A DNA stretch of 64,000 bases, taken from the NCBI GenBank assembly GCA_000964245.1, contig LANB01000001.1, positions 2,446,392-2,510,391 of the forward strand. Direction: 5' to 3'. The notes beneath the pieces were generated by a model, which saw only the letters and a program-made list of their open reading frames with translations, was not told the DNA's origin and made no database searches. This DNA is from Cellvibrionaceae bacterium 1162T.S.0a.05. GTDB taxonomy: Bacteria; Pseudomonadota; Gammaproteobacteria; Pseudomonadales; Cellvibrionaceae. Shown in pieces: positions 55,589 through 64,000 of the stretch. Position 1 is the stretch's first letter. The number at the start of each line of letters is the position of its first letter. A program made the position numbers and the translations under genes.

Positions 55589-57436
55589 ATGAAAACTAAT
55601 AAATTTTTTTCAGGATTATTTTTAACAGTATCAATGCTGTTTTTGTTGTCGGCATGTGGAGGAGATGGCGGCACGCCGGATTTTTCTGACGTCCTTGATA
55701 CCCCTAACCCCAACCCCGTAACCGTTGCTGATATCGCTAAAGCGACACCGGATTTTTCAATTCTTGCAGCAGCGCTTGAAGCAACGGGCCTCGATGATGT
55801 GCTCGATGACGAAAGTGCGACCTACACCGTGTTTGCCCCCACGAATGCAGCATTCGAAGCTTTGGGGATGGAAACAATCAATGATCTATTAGCTCAACCG
55901 GAAGTTTTATCCAATATTTTGCTTTATCACGTTGTTGGTGGAGCGGCGATAGACGCAGACGCCGCGATCGCCAGTGCAGGCGGGACAGTGAGTATGGCGA
56001 ACGATAATGTTGTTGCAGTGTCGTTGAGTGGTTCGCAACTCTATATCAACTTATCGCAAGTCATTGACCCTGACGTGGCTGCAGATAACGGCATTATTCA
56101 CGTGATCGATGCGGTTTTAATGCCGCCTGCCGAAGCAGCGGAGCCTACAGCGAATATCGTTGAAACAGCACAAGCTGCGGGGTCATTTAACACTTTGTTA
56201 ACAGCACTTGGAGCGGCGGGTCTCGATGATGTGCTCGCTGACGAAAACGAAACGTTCACAGTTTTTGCACCGACTGATGACGCTTTTGCGCTGATACCCG
56301 AAGAATTATTGGCCGCGATTATTGCAGAGCCGGAAACCCTTTCAGCGATTTTATTACAGCATGTAATAAGTGGTGCCGCAGTCGATTCAATTACTGCCAT
56401 GACGCTAAACGGGGCGCAAGCTGAAACGGCGAGTCAGGCGCTGATCGATATCGAGATTGTGGATGGTGTTTTGTATGTCGGCGGTTCTCGCGTTGTCACA
56501 ACAGATATCAGAACCACGAACGGTATAATTCATGTCATCGATGCCGTGATTGTGGGCGATGTAGCACTTCCGGTGTTGCCGACAACGATTTCTGACATTG
56601 TGCAAAGCAATCCCGATTTTTCAACGCTTTTGGCAGCCTTACAGGCGACCAATCTTGTGGATACGCTTGACGATGTCAGCACAAACTTCACGGTGTTTGC
56701 ACCCACGAATGCAGCATTTGAAGCGCTGGGTGAAGATACGCTGAATGCGCTTTTGGCAAACCCAACGCAACTTTCGAACATTCTTCTTTATCACGTGATC
56801 GCAGGGTCAGAAATTGATTCGACTGCCGCTGTAGCAGCTGCGGGCAATACAGTTGAAATGGCGAATGAAAGTCTTGCGGCCGTGTCTTATGTCGAGCCCA
56901 CCGTGTTTATTAATCTTTCCGAAGTGGTTGAAGCGGACGTGCAGGCAGACAACGGTGTGATTCATGTGATTGACGCGGTTATGTTACCACCGGCTGATAT
57001 GGGTGAGCCAACCCTGAACATTGTTGAGACAGCGGTTGCAGGCGGTTTTGACACGCTGGTTGCAGCGGTGACTGCGGCGGGTCTAGTTGATTACCTATCC
57101 AACCCGGATGCAAACCTCACTGTCTTTGCACCGACAGATGAAGCGTTTGCAGCAATTCCAACCGACACACTTAACGCCATTATTGCCGACGTGCCTTTAC
57201 TCACACAATTGTTGCAATTGCATGTGATTGATGGGGCAGCAGTTGATGCAGTGACTGCAATGACGCTCAATGGCGGCGAAGCAGAAACAGCGGGCGGTGC
57301 GATGGTCGACATCATGATTATGGACGGTGCACTTTATGTGGGTGGTGCAAGAGTTGAAACCACAGACATTTACACAACGAACGGTATCATCCATGTTATC
57401 GATGCGGTCATCGTTGGTGATTTAGAGCTCCCGTAG
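55589..57436 (+). CDS. Four-domain fasciclin (FAS1) lipoprotein
   Basis: 615 residues. Lipoprotein signal with 'LLSAC' (about residue 23) then an Asp/Gly/Pro-rich stalk (24-45). Four FAS1 domains with the usual 'TVFAPTNAAFEAL' / 'LLYHVV' / 'NGIIHVIDAVL' blocks. Domains 1 and 3 resemble each other ('TPDFSILAAALEATGL', 'NPDFSTLLAALQATNL'), as do 2 and 4 (each with 'AMTLNG', 'VDGVLYVGG' or 'MDGALYVGG'), so two two-domain units were duplicated. FAS1 domains mediate adhesion. The RBS TAGGAGG precedes ATG 55589. No ECF promoter is visible directly upstream. It is followed by a clear terminator. Confidence 0.93.
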   Translation: MKTNKFFSGLFLTVSMLFLLSACGGDGGTPDFSDVLDTPNPNPVTVADIAKATPDFSILAAALEATGLDDVLDDESATYTVFAPTNAAFEALGMETINDLLAQPEVLSNILLYHVVGGAAIDADAAIASAGGTVSMANDNVVAVSLSGSQLYINLSQVIDPDVAADNGIIHVIDAVLMPPAEAAEPTANIVETAQAAGSFNTLLTALGAAGLDDVLADENETFTVFAPTDDAFALIPEELLAAIIAEPETLSAILLQHVISGAAVDSITAMTLNGAQAETASQALIDIEIVDGVLYVGGSRVVTTDIRTTNGIIHVIDAVIVGDVALPVLPTTISDIVQSNPDFSTLLAALQATNLVDTLDDVSTNFTVFAPTNAAFEALGEDTLNALLANPTQLSNILLYHVIAGSEIDSTAAVAAAGNTVEMANESLAAVSYVEPTVFINLSEVVEADVQADNGVIHVIDAVMLPPADMGEPTLNIVETAVAGGFDTLVAAVTAAGLVDYLSNPDANLTVFAPTDEAFAAIPTDTLNAIIADVPLLTQLLQLHVIDGAAVDAVTAMTLNGGEAETAGGAMVDIMIMDGALYVGGARVETTDIYTTNGIIHVIDAVIVGDLELP

Positions 57437-57464
57437 TATTTTCCCCACTCGTAGCTCATCTTTA

Positions 57465-57488
57465 GCGCTCGCAAGAGCGCTTTTTTTT
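57465..57488 (+). terminator. Intrinsic terminator after the fasciclin gene
   Basis: GCGCTC, GCAA loop, GAGCGC, then eight T. It separates the plus-strand genes from the convergent minus-strand operon. Confidence 0.85.
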
Positions 57489-57562
57489 GCCTGCGATTTG
57501 GAGGAGATACAAATGGGGTGGAAGTTAAAAGAAAACGGCTGCCTGGCGAGCCGTTTTATAGA

Positions 57563-58303
57563 TCAGAAATAGCGGTAACGTATATCAACCAGCGGGTAGT
57601 CGCCATCGTTCAGTGCAATATTGCTCCGGCCGCGGTAACGCAACAGGCGTTGTGTTTGGCGATCAAATTCGAGGTGAATGTCACTGCTGAAAAAAGCAAA
57701 TAAACGATTTTTTAAGGTGATCCGTACACAAAGACTGTTGTCTTCACAGGCAACTTCGAAAGCGCGTAGTGGATAAGCTTTAAGATGATCAGGAAGCAGG
57801 AAATTAAAGCTTAAGGTTTCGCCGGCTGACAAAGTTTCCCAATGGCTTGTCAGGTAGTTCACAAACCCGGCATCGACAACCAATGCGGCATTGACGTCGA
57901 GTGTAAGAGTCCGACTTTTTTTTGTGGGTTGCGCGCCTTGTTCGATTTCAAGCAATTCGAGCGTCAACGCTTGCGCTTCTGTGTTTACCTTCAGAACTTC
58001 ACCCGTAATATTGTTGGTGAGGGTGAAAGACGGTTGATAACCTCGCGTTGAATAATCCAGATTCTTTTCGGCAATCAGTTCGCCAGAGGGCGCTGCATAG
58101 CGCACGGTGTGACCATCACGTGAGAGATTATTATGAAATTCCTCGTAAAGGAGATGTTCACCTTCCGCATCATAAGCCATGCCTACAACCTCCGCAGCGG
58201 AGTTGGCATATACCTGGGAGTGGGTAAGCAATCCAGGTGCAATGAGAGAACTTGCTGCCGTTACGTAAGCGCGTTTTAAATAATTAAATCGCTTGTTTAA
58301 CAT
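57563..58303 (-). CDS. Exported protein of unknown function in the SDR operon
   Basis: 246 residues from ATG 58303; the longer in-frame extension to 58441 runs inside the DUF2878 gene and is rejected. A signal peptide is likely (1-33, 'VYA'). The mature protein is beta-rich, with 'EHLLYEEFHNNLSRDGHTVRYAAPSGEL' and a C-terminus of short strands ('LRYRGRSNIALNDG', 'YPLVDIRYRYF'). I do not recognise the family. It overlaps the end of DUF2878 by about 20 bp, so it is translationally coupled and is a probable member of the ECF regulon. Confidence 0.75.
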   Translation of the reverse strand: MLNKRFNYLKRAYVTAASSLIAPGLLTHSQVYANSAAEVVGMAYDAEGEHLLYEEFHNNLSRDGHTVRYAAPSGELIAEKNLDYSTRGYQPSFTLTNNITGEVLKVNTEAQALTLELLEIEQGAQPTKKSRTLTLDVNAALVVDAGFVNYLTSHWETLSAGETLSFNFLLPDHLKAYPLRAFEVACEDNSLCVRITLKNRLFAFFSSDIHLEFDRQTQRLLRYRGRSNIALNDGDYPLVDIRYRYF

Positions 58304-58802
58304 GATTTTTAAACACCCATAATAGGGCGAGCCACAAGAGCAGCTCGCACGAGAGAAAAGTAAAAGTTGGAACCAAAAGTTGCGAATGCGAAAGCTCGGC
58401 ACCGAGTGCATAACTTGCGGGAACGCCTGCAGCGATAACAATCCAGAACAGGGCTGGCCGCAATAACAAGGGCTTCAGGCTGTGATCAATGCAGGCTGCG
58501 AAACCGGCCCACATGGCGAGCAGCCATAGGGGCGCAATAACAATAGCTGAGTTGCCACTGCGGTATATTTCAAATTGGCCAGTAAATTCAATAAGGCCGA
58601 TGGACGCAAGGCTACTTTCGATCAGCAGACCGAACGCAACAAAAAAAACAATGTAACGCCATTCGTGTAAGCGAGAGCCTGGCAGTGCCGCGTGTATCAG
58701 AAAAAAAACAAGTAGAGCAACGAGAGCGCGCATGTCTGCAAAAATGACGCAACACAACCACAGCAATTGGAAATTAAGCGCATTGACAATAAGGGCAGCC
58801 AC
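58284..58802 (-). CDS. DUF2878 membrane protein
   Basis: 172 residues from GTG 58802, chosen because it follows the SDR stop by 5 bp, has AAGG just upstream, and gives the family's usual N-terminus ('ALIVNALNFQLLWLCCVIFAD'). About five to six membrane helices cover most of the length. DUF2878 proteins occur in the same ChrR-type lipid clusters. Function unknown. Confidence 0.82.
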   Translation of the reverse strand: MAALIVNALNFQLLWLCCVIFADMRALVALLVFFLIHAALPGSRLHEWRYIVFFVAFGLLIESSLASIGLIEFTGQFEIYRSGNSAIVIAPLWLLAMWAGFAACIDHSLKPLLLRPALFWIVIAAGVPASYALGAELSHSQLLVPTFTFLSCELLLWLALLWVFKNHVKQAI

Positions 58803-58807
58803 GTGCC

Positions 58808-59539
58808 TTAGCCTTGTTGGCCAATTTTCTTGCGCCAACTGCTTCTGAAAATGGAAAGTAAAAGAAGCAGACGCAAGCGTTTCGGGAAGGTGAAACGTGC
58901 CTTTCTTTTTTCGATGGCAGTGAGGGTGCGTTCACAGGCGTCTTCGGGTGACAACAAAAATGGCATCGAGAAATCGTTTCGCTGTGTGAGGGGGGTATCG
59001 ATAAAGCCTGGATACACAATACTCACATCAATATCGAGATGATCCATGGCGAAAGATTGCAGAAAATAATCCGCCGCGGCCTTGGATGCGCCATAGGCAC
59101 CTGCGCGGCTAAAGGGCGCGAATATCACCTGTGAACAAATGCCGATAACATGGGGTTGTCTCGCCGCGCTTAATAGCGGTTTGCAGACCTTGAGCGTGTT
59201 AATCCAGCCGTAGAAGTTGACAGCCATCATGGCATCGAAGGTTTCGGTTTGGAGTTCACCCTGCTCAAGGTAGATGCAATCGCCTGCATTGAGAATAACG
59301 CGGTCGATGCGCTCGAACTTGTTGTTCAGTTTCTTCTGGATTTCAACAACGGCAGTGCGCTCACTGACATCGAAAGGGCAGGCTGTGATGTTTTTGTTTT
59401 CCTCGCTGAGTTCCTCGAGTTTTTTGAGATTCCTGCCACAGGCAATAACGGTGTTGTCTTTTGCAAGTGCACGTGCAAGCGCCCTGCCGAGGCCCGAAGT
59501 AGCGCCGGTAATCAGAATGATTTCGTTATGAATAGCCAC
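58808..59539 (-). CDS. Short-chain dehydrogenase/reductase
   Basis: 243 residues with GTG start 59539. Classical SDR: NAD(P) motif 'TGATSGLGRA' (11-20), 'NAG' (84-86), catalytic S136, Y149 and K153 ('YGASK'). The C-terminus is basic and hydrophobic ('KRLRLLLLLSIFRSSWRKK') and may contact the membrane. Rhodobacter RpoE regulons include such an SDR. It heads the SDR-DUF2878-exported protein operon behind an ECF promoter. Confidence 0.92.
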   Translation of the reverse strand: MAIHNEIILITGATSGLGRALARALAKDNTVIACGRNLKKLEELSEENKNITACPFDVSERTAVVEIQKKLNNKFERIDRVILNAGDCIYLEQGELQTETFDAMMAVNFYGWINTLKVCKPLLSAARQPHVIGICSQVIFAPFSRAGAYGASKAAADYFLQSFAMDHLDIDVSIVYPGFIDTPLTQRNDFSMPFLLSPEDACERTLTAIEKRKARFTFPKRLRLLLLLSIFRSSWRKKIGQQG

Positions 59540-59598
59540 GTCGGTATTCCCATTTTATGTTCATTGGCTTCGGCAGGTGAAAATTCACTTGCGCCTGA

Positions 59599-59628
59599 AA
59601 GATACGGGTTTCTCTATGAGCTGGATCA
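59599..59628 (-). promoter_or_regulatory. ECF-sigma promoter of the SDR operon
   Basis: Minus strand: -35 TGATCC (59628-59623), 18-bp spacer ending CG, -10 TATCTT (59604-59599). It lies 60 bp before the GTG start. It shares the -35, spacer and CG-TA junction with the other two ECF promoters in the window. Confidence 0.75.
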
Positions 59629-59837
59629 GTGTTCCAGGGGGGAATTATTTGAATTGGAAATAAAGAGTGCTTCGCAATATTTAAAATAAGTAGCTGCGTT
59701 GCCCGGGTCTTTGGGCTACTTTGCGAGTGCGCAAATTTGAAAAATGATTTAAATATAAATTTACGCGCCAAGCGGGTCAGCGCAACTGGCCGCTGACCTA
59801 AAACTAATAAGAAGTAGTCAGATAATAGGAAACAATC

Positions 59838-61931
59838 ATGTTTGCAAATACGAAGACACTTAAACGTGTAGCTTCCATGCTTTGCTTTGGTGTGTCGGTA
59901 AGCCTGGCCTCATCGCTGGCTTCTGCGGCTGAATGTGAGTATGTAGTTACAAACCAATGGGGCTCCGGCTTCACAGCAGCAATTCGAATTACCAACGATG
60001 GCGCAACCACGATCAATGGTTGGCAAGTGAGCTGGCAGTATACAGACGGCTCGACGCGCACGGGTGGTTGGAATGCGACTGTGACGGGTAATAACCCCTA
60101 TACTGCAAGACCTTTGAGTTGGAACAGTAATATCTCTCCGGGTCAGACCGTTGAGTTCGGCGTGCAGGGGAACAATGGTTCCGGCAGTGCGCAGGTTCCT
60201 CAAGTAACAGGCGCAGTCTGCGGCAGCGTGAACACAAGCACGTCCAGTTCTTCCAGTTCATCAAGTTCATCAAGTTCATCAAGTTCATCAAGTTCATCAA
60301 GTTCTTCCTCTTCGAGCGCATCCTCAAGTTCATCCAGTTCGTCTTCGAGTGCCTCGAGTTCAGGCGGCAGTTGTGTCTCCCAATGTAACTGGTACGGCTC
60401 CCTGTACGCGCTTTGTCAGAACCAGAACAGCGGCTGGGGTTGGGAAAACAATCAAAGCTGTATTGGTGTAAGCACCTGCAATAGCCAGTGGGGTAATGGG
60501 GGCGTGGTGAACAACTGTAATGGATCGAGTAGCTCTTCGAGTTCATCCAGCAGTGCATCGAGTAGTTCCTCTTCGAGCTCTTCGTCCAGCTCTTCTTCGA
60601 GTTCTGCCAGCTCGAGTTCTTCGAGTAGTAGCAGTTCTGCAAGCAGCTCGAGCAGCGCGTCGTCATCGAGTTCTGGCAGCATTACGCGTGTGGATAACCC
60701 CTTCGCAAACGCGACCTGGTATATCGATCCGGTATGGTCAGCAAAAGCGGCAGGTGAACCCGGTGGGTCGCTTATTGCCAATTACAACACGGCAGTGTGG
60801 ATGGATCGCATTGGCGCTATTGCAGGCCCTGAGGATGGTGATGGTCTCGGTTTAAGAGGGCATCTCGATGAGGCTGTTGCACAAGGTGCAAACTTGTTTA
60901 TGTTTGTGGTGTATGACCTGCCAAATCGCGATTGTGCGGCCCTAGCTTCCAACGGGGAGTTACGAATTTCTGAAAATGGCTTCCAGATATATCAGGAGCA
61001 ATACATTGCCCCCATTGTTGAGATTCTCAGTGATCCTGCTTATCAAAATATTCGCATCGCCGCGATAATTGAAGTGGACTCGCTTCCCAATCTTGTGACT
61101 AACCTCGATGAACCGGATTGTGCCGAAGCAAACGGACCTGGTGGTTATGTTGACGGAATTCGCCATGCCCTGCAGCAGCTGGGTCAACTTGATAACGTGT
61201 ATTCCTACGTGGATATCGCGCACTCCGGGTGGCTGGGCTGGTCTGATAATTTCAGTCAGTCGGTGCAGTTGATAGGCGATGCGGTGAGTAACCTCGGTAC
61301 TGGCGTAAACCCCATTGCCGGGTTTGTGAGTAACTCCGCGAATTACACACCGGTCGAAGAACCTTTCTTACCTAACCCCAATTTACAAGTGGGGGGGCAG
61401 GAAGTGCGATCGTCGGATTTTTATGAGTTCAATAATTATTTCGAAGAACTGTCTTTTGTGACGGATTGGCGCAATGCCATGATCAATCGAGGATTGCCCA
61501 GCAACATCGGCATGTTGATTGATACTGGCCGCAACGGTTGGGGTGGTCCAAACCGCCCAACGCAGGCCTCCAGTAGCAGCGACTTGAATACCTACGTGAA
61601 CGAATCCCGTATCGATCGCAGGTCGCATCGGGGCAACTGGTGTAACCAGGCTGGCGGCGTGGGATTCCGACCACAAGCTAACCCGCACCCCGGTGTGGAT
61701 GCCTATGTCTGGGTAAAACCACAGGGCGAATCGGACGGTATTTCTGATCCCAATTTCCCGATTGACCCCAACGACCCCAACAAGAAGCATGACGCAATGT
61801 GCGACCCCAATGCACAAAACCGTTATGACAATAGCTACCCGACAGGGGCATTGGACAATGCTCCGCATGCCGGTCGCTGGTTCCCCGAAGCCTTCCAGGT
61901 TTTGGTGGAAAATGCCTATCCACCCTTGTAG
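59838..61931 (+). CDS. Secreted cellulase: CBM2, CBM10, GH6
   Basis: 697 residues. Signal peptide 1-30. CBM2 at about 31-128 ('[19 protein letters not shown]', two Cys). Polyserine linker 135-176. CBM10 at about 177-226 ('[18 protein letters not shown]'). Polyserine/Ala 228-279. GH6 catalytic domain about 285-697: 'YDLPNRDC' with D365, and catalytic acid D414 in '[13 protein letters not shown]'; further blocks '[11 protein letters not shown]' and '[10 protein letters not shown]'. GH6 enzymes invert beta-1,4-glucosidic bonds of cellulose; long loops between '[12 protein letters not shown]' and the C-terminus suggest an exo-acting (cellobiohydrolase-like) form, which needs testing. CBM2 and CBM10 bind crystalline cellulose. 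Own transcription unit, divergent from the SDR operon. Confidence 0.93.
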   Translation: MFANTKTLKRVASMLCFGVSVSLASSLASAAECEYVVTNQWGSGFTAAIRITNDGATTINGWQVSWQYTDGSTRTGGWNATVTGNNPYTARPLSWNSNISPGQTVEFGVQGNNGSGSAQVPQVTGAVCGSVNTSTSSSSSSSSSSSSSSSSSSSSSSSSSASSSSSSSSSSASSSGGSCVSQCNWYGSLYALCQNQNSGWGWENNQSCIGVSTCNSQWGNGGVVNNCNGSSSSSSSSSSASSSSSSSSSSSSSSSSASSSSSSSSSSASSSSSASSSSSGSITRVDNPFANATWYIDPVWSAKAAGEPGGSLIANYNTAVWMDRIGAIAGPEDGDGLGLRGHLDEAVAQGANLFMFVVYDLPNRDCAALASNGELRISENGFQIYQEQYIAPIVEILSDPAYQNIRIAAIIEVDSLPNLVTNLDEPDCAEANGPGGYVDGIRHALQQLGQLDNVYSYVDIAHSGWLGWSDNFSQSVQLIGDAVSNLGTGVNPIAGFVSNSANYTPVEEPFLPNPNLQVGGQEVRSSDFYEFNNYFEELSFVTDWRNAMINRGLPSNIGMLIDTGRNGWGGPNRPTQASSSSDLNTYVNESRIDRRSHRGNWCNQAGGVGFRPQANPHPGVDAYVWVKPQGESDGISDPNFPIDPNDPNKKHDAMCDPNAQNRYDNSYPTGALDNAPHAGRWFPEAFQVLVENAYPPL
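60257..60301 (+). repeat. Five perfect 9-bp tandem repeats in the polyserine linker
   Basis: Five identical copies of TTCATCAAG in the GH6 linker; each unit adds three serines, so changes in copy number keep the frame and alter linker length. The rest of the serine linker uses mixed codons. Confidence 0.85.
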
Positions 61932-61952
61932 TAGCAGGGCTTGAACTCTCAC

Positions 61953-61978
61953 AACGCGGCCTTTGGGCCGCGTTTTTT
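61953..61978 (+). terminator. Terminator after the GH6 gene
   Basis: CGCGGCC, TTTG loop, GGCCGCG, then six T, starting about 22 bp after the stop codon. Confidence 0.85.
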
Positions 61979-61992
61979 GTGCGCGACTCTCA

Positions 61993-62037
61993 GCTTTTGA
62001 ATTGTCTGCTTTTGAATTCTCTGCTTCTGATTATTCA
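61993..62037. repeat. Three imperfect 15-bp direct repeats
   Basis: GCTTTTGAATT-containing units at 61993, 62008 and a diverged one at 62023, just after the GH6 terminator. No function is evident. Confidence 0.5.
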
Positions 62038-62210
62038 GGCGAGTCGCTGTGCAAAGGTCTGGCCTGGTTTTAAAAAAGTGCTTCACCGTTTCGTCAACCC
62101 GGAAATGACTTCGTCGATCAGGTCGTGGACTTGTCGCTGAAAGAATTGAATAATAAGCCTTCAGATGACTTAAATTACAAAAAATCAAATCGAGCCGGGT
62201 CAGATCTTTT

Positions 62211-63141
62211 ATGGATAAATTACCGGCGCGGGAGTTGGTTATCTCGGCTTATGAGCGCAAAAGTTTTGCAGAAGCCCAAAACACCTTGGGCAATCGCTCT
62301 CTTCAGTCAGTAAAGCAATAACCGGGCTTGGCTTTATACTCTTTGACCGAACGACCCGACTTCTCAAACCCACTGAACAAGGGCGCGAATATATTGAGGC
62401 GGCAATAACCGTGCTCAAGGATTTTGATCAGGTTGAGCAACAAGTGCGTCAGACCAGTGAAAAAGTGTCTGGCACCATTAAAATGAATGTGCCCTTTGGC
62501 TATGTCTTTTGTACATTCAGCCATTCCTCAGTCAGTTTCTTCAGAATTATCCGGATATTAATGTCGAATTGTATTTCAATGATTCCTGTGTGAATTCAGT
62601 TGAAAGGGAAGTGGATATTTTAATTCGCACGGGCAACTTGAACGATGGGAATATCGTCGCGAAAAAATTGAGCCCGATGGATTTTTTGATTTGTGCCTCG
62701 CAGAATTACATTGAAAAAATGGCGCACCTGAAAATGGCGGTGAATTGGCGAAGCATCCGTGGCTGCGCTTTCGCTTAAAAAGTTCGGGCAAGCTGGTGCC
62801 AATAATGTATATGGCCAAGGGGCAATATGAATTTTATGAGCCTCCCGCGTGTATTGTGAGTGATAACGGCATGACCTTGGCGCAAATGTGTGCCGACGGG
62901 CTTGGGCTTGCGCAGCTGCCACATTTTCTTGCGAGAAAATGGATTTTACCCGGTGAGTTACGCGCGGTCTTTCCGGCTCATTGTCCACCAGACTACGGTA
63001 TTTTTGTCTTATAGAACGACCGTAAGTATTTACTATTACGCTGCCGTATTTTTATTAAATGCGCTGATTGAATTTATCGAATCGAGAGAAGAGTTTCCGG
63101 ATTTGACCTGCGCGAGAAAGCTTGAGGCGGTCTGTAAATAA
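62211..63141 (+). pseudogene. LysR-family regulator pseudogene
   Basis: Starts with a LysR helix-turn-helix ('MDKLPARELVISAYERKSFAEAQNTLG') that hits a stop in-frame after 36 codons. LysR-like sequence continues in other frames: 'FILFDRTTRLLKPTEQGREYIEAA', 'SGTIKMNVPFGYVF', 'NYPDINVELYFNDSCVNSVEREVDILIRTGNL', 'LKSSGKLVPIMYMAKGQYEFYEPPACIVSDNGMTLAQMCADGLGLAQLPHF'. At least four frame changes or small deletions. The whole family length (about 300 residues) is represented, so the gene was intact until recently. Confidence 0.85.
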
Positions 63142-63458
63142 CGACTTGTAATTAACTTCCCTTAAATCTCCCTCCCCCTGCAATTAATGCAGAAAAAAGT
63201 GCGCGCCCTTGTAGAGGGGCTCCTTTTGTATCCTGGTAACCTTTTTAATTGTGTTCCTGGTGGAGCAGGAATGTGGCCGCGAGCCCAAACAACCCGAGTG
63301 TTTGTACGTTTCCAATAAGCGCACACGGTCGCCAGAAAAGTGATTTAAGGTGAAAGTTTCTGAGCCTGTTTTACATAAGTAAGTAAAACAGGGCGTTTTA
63401 CTTGCCAGCGATAGCGACAAATGTTGCCGTGAATTCACCGAAATTACTGATAAAGCTT
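63142..63458. other. 317-bp region with nothing recognised
   Basis: Between the LysR pseudogene and the kinase gene. The one ORF (84 codons, minus strand, 63184-63438) has no motif. The promoter of the kinase gene should be here, but none is clear. Confidence 0.4.
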
Positions 63459-64000
63459 ATGAACATAAATAACGAATATACCAAAATCTATAAGCAGGCT
63501 ATGTCAATATACCTGGATGCGCTAAGGCTTGCAAAGAAGGATCAGAGGCAATTTATTCAAGACGCATGTGCGGGAAATACGCAATTAGAACAAACCTGTG
63601 AAAGGCTGCTTGATAATCAATGTGGTGAATTAACATTTGAAAATGAGTTTTTCCAGCGCGAAGATGTTACCGAGGCGTTGGACTCTCTCATCGGTGAGGC
63701 CATTGGAAATTATCGAATAAATGAATTAATAGGCTCCGGCGGAATGGCGGATGTCTATTCCGCATCACGTATTGACGGTGTGCACAGCAATACCGTTGCG
63801 TTGAAACTTGTGCGCGGTTGGGGCACCTTGTCAGATTTGGTCCAGCGCTTTAATCAGGAACGAAAAATACTTGCCAGGCTTACACACCCGAATATCGCCT
63901 TATTTCTCGACGGCGGGGTTTCAAAAGCTGGCCGGCCCTATTTTGTTATGGAGTTTGTGGAAGGGCGTTGGATTCATGACTACTGCAAGCAAAACACGCT
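63459..64000 (+). CDS. Ser/Thr protein kinase, N-terminal part (cut by window end)
   Basis: The first 180 codons of a Hanks-type kinase that runs off the window. Residues 1-80 are a helical N-terminal extension. The Gly-rich loop is 'IGSGGMADVYSA' (about 91-102) and the ATP-binding Lys is K116 in 'VALKLV'; 'RKILARLTHPNIALFLDGG' follows, with hinge 'YFVMEFVEGRWIHDYC'. The extension of about 80 residues is typical of bacterial kinases encoded beside an ECF sigma factor and carrying C-terminal TPR repeats, but the rest is not visible. No strong RBS before ATG 63459. Confidence 0.88.
   Translation, partial: MNINNEYTKIYKQAMSIYLDALRLAKKDQRQFIQDACAGNTQLEQTCERLLDNQCGELTFENEFFQREDVTEALDSLIGEAIGNYRINELIGSGGMADVYSASRIDGVHSNTVALKLVRGWGTLSDLVQRFNQERKILARLTHPNIALFLDGGVSKAGRPYFVMEFVEGRWIHDYCKQNT

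Noticed and set aside
62125..62313. 62-codon ORF before the LysR pseudogene
   Set aside because: It overlaps the LysR start in another frame and has no motif or RBS.
63184..63438. 84-codon minus-strand ORF before the kinase gene
   Set aside because: No motif, unusual composition, no RBS, no sign of conservation visible from the sequence.

Overview
The window looks like chromosomal DNA from a gammaproteobacterium of the Cellvibrio/Saccharophagus/Teredinibacter kind. The evidence is secreted plant-wall hydrolases with long serine-only linkers and CBM2, CBM10 and CBM60-like modules, together with a gammaproteobacterial order of translation and transcription genes (tRNA-Thr, -Tyr, -Gly, -Thr, tuf, tRNA-Trp, secE, nusG, rplKAJL, rpoBC). 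Genus-level assignment is inference.

Layout. 0-2.3 kb is an AT-rich accessory patch: a very short secreted RHS-core protein, a 60-residue protein resembling sigma-70 region 4, about 630 bp without a credible gene, and a wrecked REP-type transposase. 2.3-9.3 kb holds a tyrosinase fused to a von Willebrand A domain, a small unknown gene on the other strand, and a one-piece hybrid two-component regulator. The tyrosinase and the regulator sit behind near-identical promoter modules. 9.4-14.7 kb (minus strand) is a set of three exported proteins: a zinc-protease-like protein, a small Cys-containing protein and a subtilisin-type protease. 14.9-33.5 kb is housekeeping: slyX, alr, birA, coaX, a SPOR protein, five tRNAs, tuf, secE, nusG, four ribosomal proteins and rpoBC, with recognisable leader and terminator structures.

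33.7-47.6 kb returns to exported functions: a four-module GH10 xylanase, htpX, a three-gene operon (PKD/cytochrome c/DUF1592-type lipoprotein, DUF1552 protein, polyserine lipoprotein), a DUF4266/DUF3570 envelope pair and a CNNM/CBS membrane protein. 47.8-59.5 kb is an ECF sigma/ChrR-type stress cluster: sigma and anti-sigma, an NTF2-like / FAD oxidoreductase / DUF1365 / cyclopropane-fatty-acid-synthase-like operon, and an SDR / DUF2878 / exported-protein operon. A TGATCC-N18-TA promoter precedes the sigma gene and both operons, so the regulon can be read from the sequence. A double-sensor lytic transglycosylase and a four-domain fasciclin lipoprotein lie inside it. 59.8-64 kb has a CBM2-CBM10-GH6 cellulase, a LysR pseudogene and the start of a Ser/Thr protein kinase cut by the window edge.

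How the parts may work together: the xylanase and cellulase attack plant cell walls outside the cell. The redox-type lipoprotein operon, the DUF4266/DUF3570 pair and the tyrosinase-VWA protein are candidate surface oxidative functions. The sigma/ChrR cluster probably remodels membrane lipids under photo-oxidative or similar stress, as in Rhodobacter. The strongest leads are the three matching ECF promoters, the duplicated promoter shared by tyrosinase-VWA and the hybrid regulator, the tyrosinase-VWA fusion, the DUF1592/DUF1552/polyserine operon, and the RHS plus sigma-region-4-like pair.
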